This document shows positions 49,838 to 58,420 of a stretch of 64,000 bases of DNA, one piece after another. Where the stretch lies: NCBI RefSeq assembly GCF_000817815.1, contig NZ_JPRD01000007.1, positions 1 to 64,000 on the forward strand, given 5' to 3'. Position 1 is the stretch's first letter; each line of letters starts with the position of its first letter. Made by a program: the position numbers and the translations under genes. The notes under the pieces are model-generated. The model was not told where the DNA came from and made no database searches. It was given only the letters and a program-made list of their open reading frames with translations. Source of the stretch: Vibrio owensii CAIM 1854 = LMG 25443. GTDB lineage: Bacteria > Pseudomonadota > Gammaproteobacteria > Enterobacterales > Vibrionaceae.

Positions 49838-51958
49838 GTGAAACCAATCGTAATCAAGCGTGACGGCTCAAGAGCTCCGTTCAACAGGGATCGTATTCAA
49901 GCAGCAGTAGAAGCAGCAGCGGAAAACAAGGACAAAGATGTCGCCATTTATGCACTAAATGTTGCTCTGGCAGTTGAGTTACAGCTTCAGGATCACGATG
50001 AAGTTCACATCCATGAGATTCAAGACTTAGTCGAGAATGAACTCATGCAAGGTCCTTACAAAGCCCTAGCACGTTCTTACATCGAATACCGCCACGATCG
50101 CGACATCGCTCGTGAAAAGCAAAGCGCACTAACTCGCGAAATCGAAGGTCTGATTGAAGAAAGCAACCTAGACCTAATCAACGAGAACGCGAACAAAGAC
50201 GGTAAAGTAATCCCGACTCAACGTGACTTGTTGGCTGGTATCGTAGCGAAACACTACGCGAAGACACACATCCTTCCTCGCGATGTGGTTCAAGCGCACG
50301 AAGTAGGTGACATTCACTACCACGATTTGGATTACGCTCCGTTCTTCCCAATGTTTAACTGTATGCTTATCGATCTTAAAGGCATGCTAACGCACGGCTT
50401 TAAAATGGGTAACGCTGAGATTGATACGCCTAAATCAATTTCGACGGCAACTGCAGTAACGGCACAGATCATTGCTCAGGTAGCGAGCCACATTTACGGC
50501 GGCACAACCATCAACCGTATTGATGAAGTTCTAGAACCGTACGTAATCACAAGCTACGAGAAACACCTAGAGATCGCAAAAGAGTGGAACATTGCTGAGC
50601 CAGAAGAGTTCGCAAAAGCACGCACAGAGAAAGAGTGTTACGACGCGTTCCAATCTCTAGAATACGAAGTAAACACGCTACACACGGCGAACGGTCAAAC
50701 ACCATTCGTTACGTTTGGTTTTGGTCTTGGTACTAGCTGGGCATCACGCCTTATCCAGAAATCGATTCTGAAGAACCGAATTGCAGGTCTAGGTAAGAAC
50801 CGTAAAACGGCGGTATTCCCTAAACTGGTATTCGGTATCAAAGATGGTCTGAACCACAAATCAGAAGATCCAAACTACGACATCAAGCAACTTGCGCTTG
50901 AGTGTGCGTCTAAGCGTATGTACCCAGACATTCTTAACTACGACAAAGTAGTAGAAGTAACGGGTTCATTCAAAACGCCAATGGGCTGTCGTAGCTTCCT
51001 TGGTACTTACGAAGAAAACGGCGAGTTGATTCACGAAGGTCGTAACAACCTTGGCGTAGTGAGCTTGAACCTTCCTCGTATCGCTATCCGTGCAAACGGC
51101 AGTGAAGAGAAATTCTACGAGCTTCTAAACGACCGTCTACGTCTTGCTCGTAAAGCGCTAGAAACACGTATCACTCGTCTAGAAAACGTGAAAGCACGCG
51201 TTGCTCCGATCCTTTACATGGAAGGTGCGTGTGGTGTTCGCCTGAAAGCTGACGACTCAATCGCAGATATCTTCAAGAACGGTCGTGCGTCTATTTCTCT
51301 TGGTTACATCGGTGTACACGAGACAATCAATGCGCTATTCGGTACAGAAGCGCACGTTTATGATGATGCTGTTCTGCGTGAAAAAGCAGTAGCAATCATC
51401 AAGCACTTGAAAGACACAGTAAACGGTTGGGCAGAAGATACCGGTTACGGTTTCAGCCTATACGCAACGCCGAGTGAAAACCTATGTAGCCGCTTCTGCC
51501 GTATCGACGCGAAAGAGTTCGGCGTTATTGAAGGCGTAACAGACAAAGGTTACTACACCAACAGCTTCCACTTAGATGTTGAGAAGAAGGTGAACCCATA
51601 CGACAAGATTGACTTCGAGATGCCTTACCCAGAAATCTCAAGCGGCGGCTTTATCTGTTACGGCGAGTTCCCGAACATGCAACGTAACGTTGAAGCACTA
51701 GAAAACGTGTGGGACTACAGTTACACCCGCGTACCTTACTACGGTACAAACACGCCAATTGATGAGTGTTACGAGTGTGGCTACAACGGTGAATTTGACT
51801 GTACAAGTAAAGGCTTCACTTGCCCAAGCTGTGGCAACCATGACTCAACCAAAGTGTCAGTGACACGTCGTGTTTGTGGCTACCTAGGCAGTCCAGATGC
51901 ACGTCCGTTTAACTTCGGTAAGCAAGAAGAAGTGAAGCGTCGAGTTAAGCACCTGTAA
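49838..51958 (+). CDS. nrdD: Anaerobic ribonucleoside-triphosphate reductase
   Basis: A 706-residue glycyl-radical enzyme that makes dNTPs without oxygen. The N-terminal ATP-cone (IKRDGSRAPFNRDRIQAAVE) is the allosteric site. A C-terminal zinc site is formed by CYECGYNGEFDC and CPSCGNHD. The radical glycine sits in RRVCGYLGSPDARPFNFGK. GTG 49838 is the start, with AAGGAGAAAAA upstream. It is followed by its activase gene nrdG and preceded by FNR and NrdR sites, so it should rise when oxygen falls and dNTPs are short. Confidence 0.97.
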   Translation: MKPIVIKRDGSRAPFNRDRIQAAVEAAAENKDKDVAIYALNVALAVELQLQDHDEVHIHEIQDLVENELMQGPYKALARSYIEYRHDRDIAREKQSALTREIEGLIEESNLDLINENANKDGKVIPTQRDLLAGIVAKHYAKTHILPRDVVQAHEVGDIHYHDLDYAPFFPMFNCMLIDLKGMLTHGFKMGNAEIDTPKSISTATAVTAQIIAQVASHIYGGTTINRIDEVLEPYVITSYEKHLEIAKEWNIAEPEEFAKARTEKECYDAFQSLEYEVNTLHTANGQTPFVTFGFGLGTSWASRLIQKSILKNRIAGLGKNRKTAVFPKLVFGIKDGLNHKSEDPNYDIKQLALECASKRMYPDILNYDKVVEVTGSFKTPMGCRSFLGTYEENGELIHEGRNNLGVVSLNLPRIAIRANGSEEKFYELLNDRLRLARKALETRITRLENVKARVAPILYMEGACGVRLKADDSIADIFKNGRASISLGYIGVHETINALFGTEAHVYDDAVLREKAVAIIKHLKDTVNGWAEDTGYGFSLYATPSENLCSRFCRIDAKEFGVIEGVTDKGYYTNSFHLDVEKKVNPYDKIDFEMPYPEISSGGFICYGEFPNMQRNVEALENVWDYSYTRVPYYGTNTPIDECYECGYNGEFDCTSKGFTCPSCGNHDSTKVSVTRRVCGYLGSPDARPFNFGKQEEVKRRVKHL

Positions 51959-51988
51959 GGTTCACTTAAGCTCAAACCCAATAATGAG

Positions 51989-52016
51989 AATCAACCTGTC
52001 GTGGGTTGATTTTCTT
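51989..52016 (+). terminator. Intercistronic hairpin between nrdD and nrdG
   Basis: AATCAACC (51989-51996) pairs with GGTTGATT (52004-52011) and is followed by TTCTTTT. It looks like a weak terminator that would leave nrdG below nrdD in expression. Confidence 0.7.
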
Positions 52017-52043
52017 TTCTAGCCAGCAAAACAAGGCACGATT

Positions 52044-52514
52044 ATGAACTACCACCAATACTATCCAATTGACGTTGTTAACGGACCAGGTACACGCTGC
52101 ACGCTGTTTGTGTCGGGCTGTGTACACCAGTGCCGCGGCTGTTATAACCAGTCGACGCAACGCTTGGATTCTGGTGTGTTTTTCACGCAAGAAGCAGAAG
52201 ACAAAATCATTGCAGACCTAAACGACACGCGTATCAAACGCCGTGGTTTATCTCTGTCTGGTGGTGATCCTTTGCATCCAGCTAACGTGCCGCACATTCT
52301 TAAGCTTGTAAAACGCGTAAGAGAAGAGTGCCCAGGCAAAGATATTTGGGTTTGGACAGGTTACACGCTTGAAGAGCTCGACGATGCGCAGCGTGAAGTG
52401 ACGCAATACATCGACACATTAATCGATGGTAAATACGAGCAAGATAAACGAGACCTCAACCTTGAATGGCGAGGCAGCTCGAATCAAATTATCCATCGAT
52501 TCACTGAGCTTTAA
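52044..52514 (+). CDS. nrdG: Anaerobic ribonucleotide reductase activating protein
   Basis: A 156-residue radical-SAM activase. SGCVHQCRGCYNQST holds the CxxxCxxC cluster that binds [4Fe-4S] and SAM, and LSLSGGDPLHP is the GGE-type SAM loop. It abstracts hydrogen to create the glycyl radical on NrdD. AAGGCACG precedes ATG 52044. The gap from nrdD is 85 nt with a hairpin in it. Confidence 0.96.
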   Translation: MNYHQYYPIDVVNGPGTRCTLFVSGCVHQCRGCYNQSTQRLDSGVFFTQEAEDKIIADLNDTRIKRRGLSLSGGDPLHPANVPHILKLVKRVREECPGKDIWVWTGYTLEELDDAQREVTQYIDTLIDGKYEQDKRDLNLEWRGSSNQIIHRFTEL

Positions 52515-52542
52515 GCGTTCCAACTCAAGAAAAGCCAATATA

Positions 52543-52579
52543 AAAAGGGCACATTCGGATATTTCGAATGTGCCCTTTT
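52543..52579 (+). terminator. Strong bidirectional terminator after nrdG
   Basis: AAAAGGGCACATTCG (52543-52557) pairs perfectly with CGAATGTGCCCTTTT (52565-52579) over 15 bp, between nrdG and the convergent MATE gene. Confidence 0.95.
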
Positions 52580-52660
52580 GGTGTGAGTTCTTTTAAAGCT
52601 TTGATTGATGAAATCGTTCGGTGTGAGGCTTGACTCAACAACTATAGCACAACGTTATAG

Positions 52661-54046
52661 TTACGCTGTCACACTAGAGTCATCATCAACCATGTTATTA
52701 ATCCATCGCTTAGACTGAATTCGGTGAGTCGTTAGAATGCCTTTTACTAATTCTTCGACCAGTAGAGACATCAACACCCAATGCAGTGGTAAACCTAACA
52801 CCATTCCAGTGTAGTAGGTAAGCGGTATACCAATCGCCCATTGACCAAACGTGTCGATGAAAATGCTATAGCGAATATCAGCGCCACTCTTTAATACACC
52901 CCCAATACCAACCATATTAAACACGCGCAGTATCATGCCTAATGCGAGTACCAAACATACATTTAACGCCATTTGTTTGTCTGTGAGCGGGCTCATCTCT
53001 AACAAATTCAAAATCAAAGGCGAGCAAATCCATACGACAAAGAACAAAATGGTTGCCAATACTGCGCTCGTTAATACATACCACCACGCAGTTTTCTCTA
53101 CACGGTCATATTGTTGGGCTCCAATGTCATTCCCAAGCAGTACAGAAGCGGCAACAGCGAATCCCATAAAGGTTGAAATCAATACACCTTCAATTGGTGA
53201 TAGGAACGAGATAATTGCCAGTTCTGTTACGCCCAATTGGCCGTAAATGATGCTGTAGACAATCAAGCCGCCAGTCCACAACGCATCGTGGATCAGCATT
53301 GGCATAGAAACTTTGAAATATTTGTTTCGATACTTCTTCACTGTGCCTTCACGCCAATCTGAAAGAGTAGGGAGCAAATGTGAATACCGACGGCAAAAGA
53401 AGTAAACCAGCACCGTAGTTTGGAAAAAGCGCGAAATAAAAGTACCGACTGCAGCCCCAAATACACCCCATTGCGGAAAACCGAGTAAGCCAAAGATCAA
53501 AACCGCATTGAGGAAAACGTTCACGACGATAGCGGCAATACTGACGTAAGTCGGCATCTTTGCCTCACCGACGGATCTCAACACCGACTCAATAGGAACG
53601 ACAACTGCTGTGCCTATCAAACTCAAACCTGTGACGACTAAGTATTCTCTCGCATAGCCAACATACTCAGGATCGTCCGCCATAAAAGAGACGATTTCTT
53701 TGTCATAAACCACATACAGCCAGATGAATGGCAAAGTCACTACCAGCGAAATAAACCAAGATTGCGCTAACGTTCTGCGTATGCCAGAGAGGTTTCCAGA
53801 GCCATAATATTGAGAGGCTAAAACTGTTACTGCACCACACAACCCAAACACCACGGCGAGATTAAAGAAAAAGATTCGGTTACCAACGCCAACCGCTGCT
53901 GTCGCAGACTCACCTAACTGACTCACCATAAAAATATCGATGGCACCGAGTAACGAAAACAGCATGGATTGCAGTGACACAGGTACACCGATCGCAATCA
54001 GTTTTTTCCAAAATGCTTTGTCTATGTATTGACGTGTTAAGAGCAT
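52661..54046 (-). CDS. MATE-family efflux pump (second copy)
   Basis: A 461-residue, 12-helix MATE protein, the same length as the one at 13486-14871. It shows KLIAIGVPVSLQSMLFSLLGAIDIFMVSQLG at the start and YGQLGVTELAIISFLSPIEG in the second half. AGGAGAAATGCG precedes the ATG. A divergent AraC regulator begins 155 nt away, repeating the arrangement at 13486-15823. Likely substrate is a cationic toxin or drug; which one is not visible. Confidence 0.87.
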   Translation of the reverse strand: MLLTRQYIDKAFWKKLIAIGVPVSLQSMLFSLLGAIDIFMVSQLGESATAAVGVGNRIFFFNLAVVFGLCGAVTVLASQYYGSGNLSGIRRTLAQSWFISLVVTLPFIWLYVVYDKEIVSFMADDPEYVGYAREYLVVTGLSLIGTAVVVPIESVLRSVGEAKMPTYVSIAAIVVNVFLNAVLIFGLLGFPQWGVFGAAVGTFISRFFQTTVLVYFFCRRYSHLLPTLSDWREGTVKKYRNKYFKVSMPMLIHDALWTGGLIVYSIIYGQLGVTELAIISFLSPIEGVLISTFMGFAVAASVLLGNDIGAQQYDRVEKTAWWYVLTSAVLATILFFVVWICSPLILNLLEMSPLTDKQMALNVCLVLALGMILRVFNMVGIGGVLKSGADIRYSIFIDTFGQWAIGIPLTYYTGMVLGLPLHWVLMSLLVEELVKGILTTHRIQSKRWINNMVDDDSSVTA

Positions 54047-54201
54047 CGCATTTCTCCTCTAAGAACAATGCGAGTAGTTTATCCGTATGATTTGGCGGTG
54101 TATTTTTCAAAGACATCCAAAAGTTTTGTCAAACTATCCAGTCTTTATCGATGCTTTGATAAAACGCGTTTGCCTTGAGTGCATTTGTGAGTTGTCGTCC
54201 C

Positions 54202-55059
54202 ATGGAAGAAAAACAAGAACGCTACGCTATTTCAGATAAGACCTATCAAGAATTTGTCGATCACACTCGAGTACTTGCCCTCGAAGAAAGAGGGATCGTC
54301 CAATGCGGCATAGCGACTTGCCGAGATTTCTTTTCGGTTTATCGCAAAAACCAGAAGAAACACATGTTGCTGTATACGGTTCGTGGAAAAGGCTGGTTAG
54401 AGAGCGGAGCTTGTCGTTATGAACTTGAGCCAGGGTCGTTAGTGATCGTGCCAGCAGGCATTGAAAATGGCTTTGGGATGGAAGACGAAACATGGCAAAT
54501 CGCATGGGTGTTTCTTTCCCAATATAAAGAGTGGGAAATGGTGAATGACGATATCGACTATCAACTAACCCCTGCGCCAGAGGTGATGTATTCGTGTATT
54601 CAAACCCTATTACGCAGTATCAATTTGCCTATAGATTATGGTGGTGAAGTAGGGGCGCATAGCGTTGCTCAGCTAGAGCTTATGTTAAACATGCCGAACT
54701 CTGACGCCCTTTCGAGAAACCAATTAAAACTGCGTCGTGTATTCGATTTGGTTCAACGACAGCTCCATAAAGATTGGACAGTAGAGCAACTTGCCGCACT
54801 TTATCCTTGTTCGGAGCCTCACTTACATCGCCTGACGCAACAGCAGTTTGGTCGAAGCCCAATGGCACACTTAACTCGTATGCGAATGGAATACGCAGCC
54901 CGTTTACTGAGGTCGACTGAGTGGTCCATTCAACATATTGGTGAAATAGTTGGTTATCCAACTGGGGCAAACTTTAGTACTCGGTTCAAGGCATGGTCGT
55001 CAATGACCCCTCGTGAGTTCAGAAAAAATGGCAAACTCGATATCAATTACGATGAGTGA
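54202..55059 (+). CDS. AraC-family regulator divergent from second MATE pump
   Basis: A 285-residue regulator. The N-terminal cupin domain has LLYTVRGKGWLESGACRYELEPGSLVIVPAG, and the C-terminal AraC HTH reads WTVEQLAALYPCSEPHLHRLTQ with IGEIVGYPTGANFSTRFKAWSSMTPREFRK. Its shape resembles the regulator at 14924-15823, although the two have diverged a lot. ATG 54202 is chosen; a TTG at 54175 in frame would add nine residues. No strong ribosome site is seen for either, so the start is uncertain. Confidence 0.82.
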   Translation: MEEKQERYAISDKTYQEFVDHTRVLALEERGIVQCGIATCRDFFSVYRKNQKKHMLLYTVRGKGWLESGACRYELEPGSLVIVPAGIENGFGMEDETWQIAWVFLSQYKEWEMVNDDIDYQLTPAPEVMYSCIQTLLRSINLPIDYGGEVGAHSVAQLELMLNMPNSDALSRNQLKLRRVFDLVQRQLHKDWTVEQLAALYPCSEPHLHRLTQQQFGRSPMAHLTRMRMEYAARLLRSTEWSIQHIGEIVGYPTGANFSTRFKAWSSMTPREFRKNGKLDINYDE

Positions 55060-55124
55060 ATCGTTCTTTTTGTGACCGATTGAGTTCATAAAATTCCGCA
55101 GTCACCAGAATTTTGTACTCTAAT

Positions 55125-55154
55125 TGGCGAAATGAGTAAAAAATCATTTCGCCA
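55125..55154 (+). promoter_or_regulatory. Perfect inverted repeat upstream of the aminotransferase gene
   Basis: TGGCGAAATGA (55125-55135) is the exact reverse complement of TCATTTCGCCA (55144-55154), with an 8-nt A-rich spacer. It lies 61 nt before the start codon. No T run follows, so it is more likely an operator or leader hairpin than a terminator. It does not match the TyrR box (TGTAAA-N6-TTTACA). Confidence 0.5.
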
Positions 55155-55214
55155 TTGTTAGCGAAAGTGTTACCGTGAGGTTCGATACTTGAATTTCAAA
55201 GGGTTATGACTTTC

Positions 55215-56402
55215 ATGTTTTCTAATCTACCAACTCCCGTATTAGATCCCATTTTGTCTCTTTCCGTCGCATATCGCGGCGACGAACGTCCAAACAAGGT
55301 TGACCTTGGTATTGGCGTATACAAAAACAGCGCTGGTGAAACGCCAATCATGAAAGCCATTCAAATGGCACAAGAAGTGGTTGTCGAAAACCAGAAGACC
55401 AAGTCTTACGTTGGCCTTGCTGGCTGTGAAGAATTCAACCAAAGCATGATCGATTTGCTTCTGACTGGCACGTCAGCAACAGATCGCGTGGCTGCGATTC
55501 AAACGCCTGGTGCGAGTGGTGCGTTGCGTATGCTGGGTGACCTAATGAAGGTTGCACAACCAGATACAACGGTTTGGATTTCAAACCCAAGCTACGTAAA
55601 CCACAAGCCAGTGATGGAAGCGGCTGGGCTTAAAGTAAAGTTCTACCATTACTTCTCTCCAGAAACCAAGCAAGTTGATACTGCAAAAATGCTAGAAGAC
55701 CTTTCTAAAGCTGGTCCTTCTGACGTGGTTCTTCTTCATGGTTGCTGCCACAACCCAACGGGTGCAGACATCGACTTCTCTGCATGGCAAGCGATTACAG
55801 AGCTTTCGCAAAAGAACGGTTTTACTCCGTTTGTAGATATTGCTTACCAAGGTTTTGGTGACGGTCTAGAAGAAGACGCAAAAGGTCTTCGTTTTATGGC
55901 CGACAATGTTGAAGAGATGCTTATCACAACTTCATGTTCGAAGAACTTTGGCCTGTACCGAGAGCGTACTGGTGCAGCGATTGTAATCGGTAAAAATGCA
56001 AAAGATGTGGCGAATGCGAAAGGCAAACTGCTTACGTTAGCGCGTTCAACATACACTATGCCGCCAGATCACGGTGCAGCATTAGTGAAAACCATTCTTC
56101 AAGATGCAAATCTTACTTCCGTTTGGAAACAAGAATTGAACGAAATGCAGCAACGCTTGCTAAACCTTCGTCAAACTTTGTGTAACGAATTGAGAAACAA
56201 CCATAATACAGATCAATTTGATTTCATTGAGAGCCACAAAGGCATGTTTACTGTGCTAGGCTTTAGTGAAAACCAAATGGCGCAACTGCGTGAAGATTAT
56301 GGCATTTATGGTGTCGGTGATGGTCGTATCAACATCGCTGGTTTAACCGAGACTCATATTCCTTACGTTGCTGACGCTATCCAAAAAGTATCTCAACGTT
56401 AA
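55215..56402 (+). CDS. tyrB: Aromatic amino acid (aspartate-type) aminotransferase
   Basis: A 395-residue PLP enzyme of the aspartate/tyrosine aminotransferase family. It shows the conserved opening PDPILSLSVAYRGDERPNKVDLGIGVY-type pattern (here VLDPILSL...KVDLGIGVY), VLLHGCCHNPTG, and the PLP Lys near residue 243 in TTSCSKNFGLYRERTG. The replacement of SFAKNFSLYNERVG-type residues by SCSKNFGLYRERTG is mild. It transfers amino groups between aromatic or acidic amino acids and 2-oxoglutarate. ATG 55215 is used; ATG 55206 is only 2-3 nt from the AAAGGG site. Whether it favours tyrosine or aspartate is uncertain. Confidence 0.85.
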   Translation: MFSNLPTPVLDPILSLSVAYRGDERPNKVDLGIGVYKNSAGETPIMKAIQMAQEVVVENQKTKSYVGLAGCEEFNQSMIDLLLTGTSATDRVAAIQTPGASGALRMLGDLMKVAQPDTTVWISNPSYVNHKPVMEAAGLKVKFYHYFSPETKQVDTAKMLEDLSKAGPSDVVLLHGCCHNPTGADIDFSAWQAITELSQKNGFTPFVDIAYQGFGDGLEEDAKGLRFMADNVEEMLITTSCSKNFGLYRERTGAAIVIGKNAKDVANAKGKLLTLARSTYTMPPDHGAALVKTILQDANLTSVWKQELNEMQQRLLNLRQTLCNELRNNHNTDQFDFIESHKGMFTVLGFSENQMAQLREDYGIYGVGDGRINIAGLTETHIPYVADAIQKVSQR

Positions 56403-56414
56403 TTGGGAGAGTTA

Positions 56415-57092
56415 ATGAAGAACTGGAAACTGATTCTGCCGCTAATGATGAGCGGCGGTCTTATCGCTTGTACGTCGACACCGACGACCACTGAGCCCGT
56501 TGAGCCAGAAACACCAGTCGTTGAGCAACCGGTTGAAACACCGGATGTGAAACCTGAAGTAGAACCGAAACCTGAGGTTAAGCCGGAACAAAAACCGGAA
56601 ACTAAGCCTGAGAAGAAACCAGAACCAAAGCCAGAAAAGCCAGCTAAGGTACAAAAAACACCTGATGGTATGTTGATTCTGGGTGCTGAAGAGTGGGTCC
56701 ACATTCCAGCTATCAACCAGACGTTCAAAGGTCGTGTTGATACCGGCGCAACGACATCATCGATCAGTGCGACTGAAGTGGTTCCATTTGAGCGTGATGG
56801 CAAAGACTGGGTTCAGTTCAAAATCGACATCAATGGTAAGGCGAGCAAAGAGTTCAAACTGCCTGTTGAGCGTTGGGCCAAGATTCGTCAATCTTCATCT
56901 GAAGACGTAGATAAGCGTCCCGTCGTTTTAGCTTACATCCAAGTAGGTGACTTGAAAGAGCAAACCGAGTTTACGTTAACAGAACGTGGTCACATGAAGT
57001 TCCCAATTTTGTTAGGTCGTAGCTTCTTCCGTGATGTAGCCGTTGTGGATGTATCTAAGAAATACGTTCAGAACAAACCAAGCGGCAAATAA
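56415..57092 (+). CDS. Lipoprotein with retropepsin-like (RimK-related zinc protease) domain
   Basis: A 225-residue lipoprotein. The signal MKNWKLILPLMMSGGLIAC ends at a lipobox cysteine. A long repetitive linker rich in Pro, Glu, Lys and Val (about 25-80) spans the periplasm. The C-terminal domain (from about 85) is of the ATP-dependent zinc protease/DUF785 family, an aspartic-protease-like fold with VDTGATTSSIS (Asp near 109) and FPILLGRSFFRDVAVVDVS. GGGAGAGTTA precedes ATG 56415, just after the aminotransferase stop, so the two may be co-transcribed. Protease activity of this family is not well proven. Confidence 0.84.
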   Translation: MKNWKLILPLMMSGGLIACTSTPTTTEPVEPETPVVEQPVETPDVKPEVEPKPEVKPEQKPETKPEKKPEPKPEKPAKVQKTPDGMLILGAEEWVHIPAINQTFKGRVDTGATTSSISATEVVPFERDGKDWVQFKIDINGKASKEFKLPVERWAKIRQSSSEDVDKRPVVLAYIQVGDLKEQTEFTLTERGHMKFPILLGRSFFRDVAVVDVSKKYVQNKPSGK

Positions 57093-57125
57093 CTCACTGT
57101 TAAGCGCTCGCTTAGCGTAATAACA

Positions 57126-57153
57126 AAAAAGCCTCTCAATCGAGAGGCTTTTT
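57126..57153 (+). terminator. Terminator between lipoprotein and outer-membrane protein genes
   Basis: AAAAAGCCTCTC pairs with GAGAGGCTTTTT around AATC, serving both convergent genes. Confidence 0.95.
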
Positions 57154-57179
57154 AATTTCAAATCAGTTACTTATTGGTA

Positions 57180-57710
57180 TTAATAAGCAAAGCGCGCAGA
57201 GAGAACAAGCTGTTGACCATACGTGCCATTGTCTTTTAAATCTGCACCCAACGACAGTTGCTGTGTTGAATGGAAGCGAGCACCAAGGTTGTAGATGGTT
57301 TTAGAATCATCGTTGTCGATCAACTGGCCAATACGACCGTGCAATTCAACATTCTGCATAAACCAAATACGTGTGCCAATGTTAACTTCGGTTTTCCATT
57401 CGTCGCCATCACCATTGTCTTTTTTAATGTTGTGGACCAACATTTGGCCGAAGATATCCGCGAACTGACCAGCAGGACCATTAAAACCAATACCACCTGC
57501 AATGTCCCAATCGCCGCTGAACTCACTATCGGCACGGCCTACAAAGTGCGTGTTTTCGGTGAAGTAGGTTGTTACCTCTCCACCAAACGTACCTGGGCTA
57601 GTACCCATGCGGAATTCCATCGTGTTGTAGTTGAAGTTGTTTGCATGTGCAGATAGCGGCAAAACAGCGCACAAACCAAAGGCAGCAACCTTTAGAGCTT
57701 TACCTAACAT
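57180..57710 (-). CDS. Small outer-membrane beta-barrel protein
   Basis: A 176-residue protein with a signal peptide (about 1-24, LSAHANN) and alternating strands ending QQLVLSARFAY, with a terminal aromatic residue, as in outer-membrane barrels. Eight strands would fit the length. It resembles no family I can name firmly. ATG 57710 is chosen because GGAGACACC precedes it; upstream in-frame codons to 57770 are not signal-like. Confidence 0.72.
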   Translation of the reverse strand: MLGKALKVAAFGLCAVLPLSAHANNFNYNTMEFRMGTSPGTFGGEVTTYFTENTHFVGRADSEFSGDWDIAGGIGFNGPAGQFADIFGQMLVHNIKKDNGDGDEWKTEVNIGTRIWFMQNVELHGRIGQLIDNDDSKTIYNLGARFHSTQQLSLGADLKDNGTYGQQLVLSARFAY

Positions 57711-57884
57711 GGGTGTCTCCGGGCAAGAAAATAATACGAACGAAAAAAAGGTCTGCAAAATGCAGACCAAGATTTACAAAGTATCATTTTAGGCGTTTCC
57801 CGTCACCTAATGCACTAGGACAAAGTGCGTATGATTTGTTCAGTTCAATGTTGTGCTGCCCAATTGAGCAGCGAAAAGGCAAGA

Positions 57885-58256
57885 TTACATAACAACAAGG
57901 TGTTCTACTTCAATTTCTGGCTTGCTGCCGCCTTCAAACTCGCCAAACAGACGTACTTTTGTCGTTTGATCGATTGGCGTCGTTAGGCGGATGTCGTCGT
58001 CCAACTCAACCATGATTTCACCAGAGCCGTCGCTAAAGATAAATTGGTCGGCACGAGTTTGACGAAGTAGGTTGCCTTCTACAACCACGTCTTTCTCAGT
58101 GAACATGCTTGAGTCTTTAATCAATGCATCGACTTTCTCAACCGTAACAGGGCCATTAAATTGAATGCTTGATTGGCCGTGATTATGGTCTTTAGCCATT
58201 GCAACAGTAGGAGCGATAGCAAGTGCAGCGATAGTAGCGATAACAGTGTTTTTCAT
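57885..58256 (-). CDS. Periplasmic BOF/OB-fold stress protein (YgiW/YdeI family)
   Basis: A 123-residue protein. A signal peptide spans about 1-21 (TVAMAKD). A His-containing linker (DHNHGQ) is followed by one OB fold: SIQFNGPVTVEKVDALIKDSSMFTEKDVVVEGNLLRQTRADQFIFSDGSGEIMVELDD. This matches the YgiW/YdeI family tied to resistance to peroxide, cadmium and cationic peptides. It is a single gene with its own leader; the start at 58256 is well supported by the signal peptide. Confidence 0.88.
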   Translation of the reverse strand: MKNTVIATIAALAIAPTVAMAKDHNHGQSSIQFNGPVTVEKVDALIKDSSMFTEKDVVVEGNLLRQTRADQFIFSDGSGEIMVELDDDIRLTTPIDQTTKVRLFGEFEGGSKPEIEVEHLVVM

Positions 58257-58420
58257 AATTTGGTTTCTCTATATAGGTGTTCGTTTTTGATGGTGCTATT
58301 AAAACAAACCTTATTTGAACCATTACTGATTCGAACATTCATATTCGATTCATTTTCTTGAGTCCTATGCTGAGATAACGTTATGATTGTTCACCTTCTT
58401 TTTTCTCTTATTAAACGTTC

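Noticed and set aside
58257..58420. Possible cobalamin riboswitch before cobQ.
   Set aside because: The 164-nt leader is too short and lacks the GCCACTG-type B12 box and the other conserved blocks.
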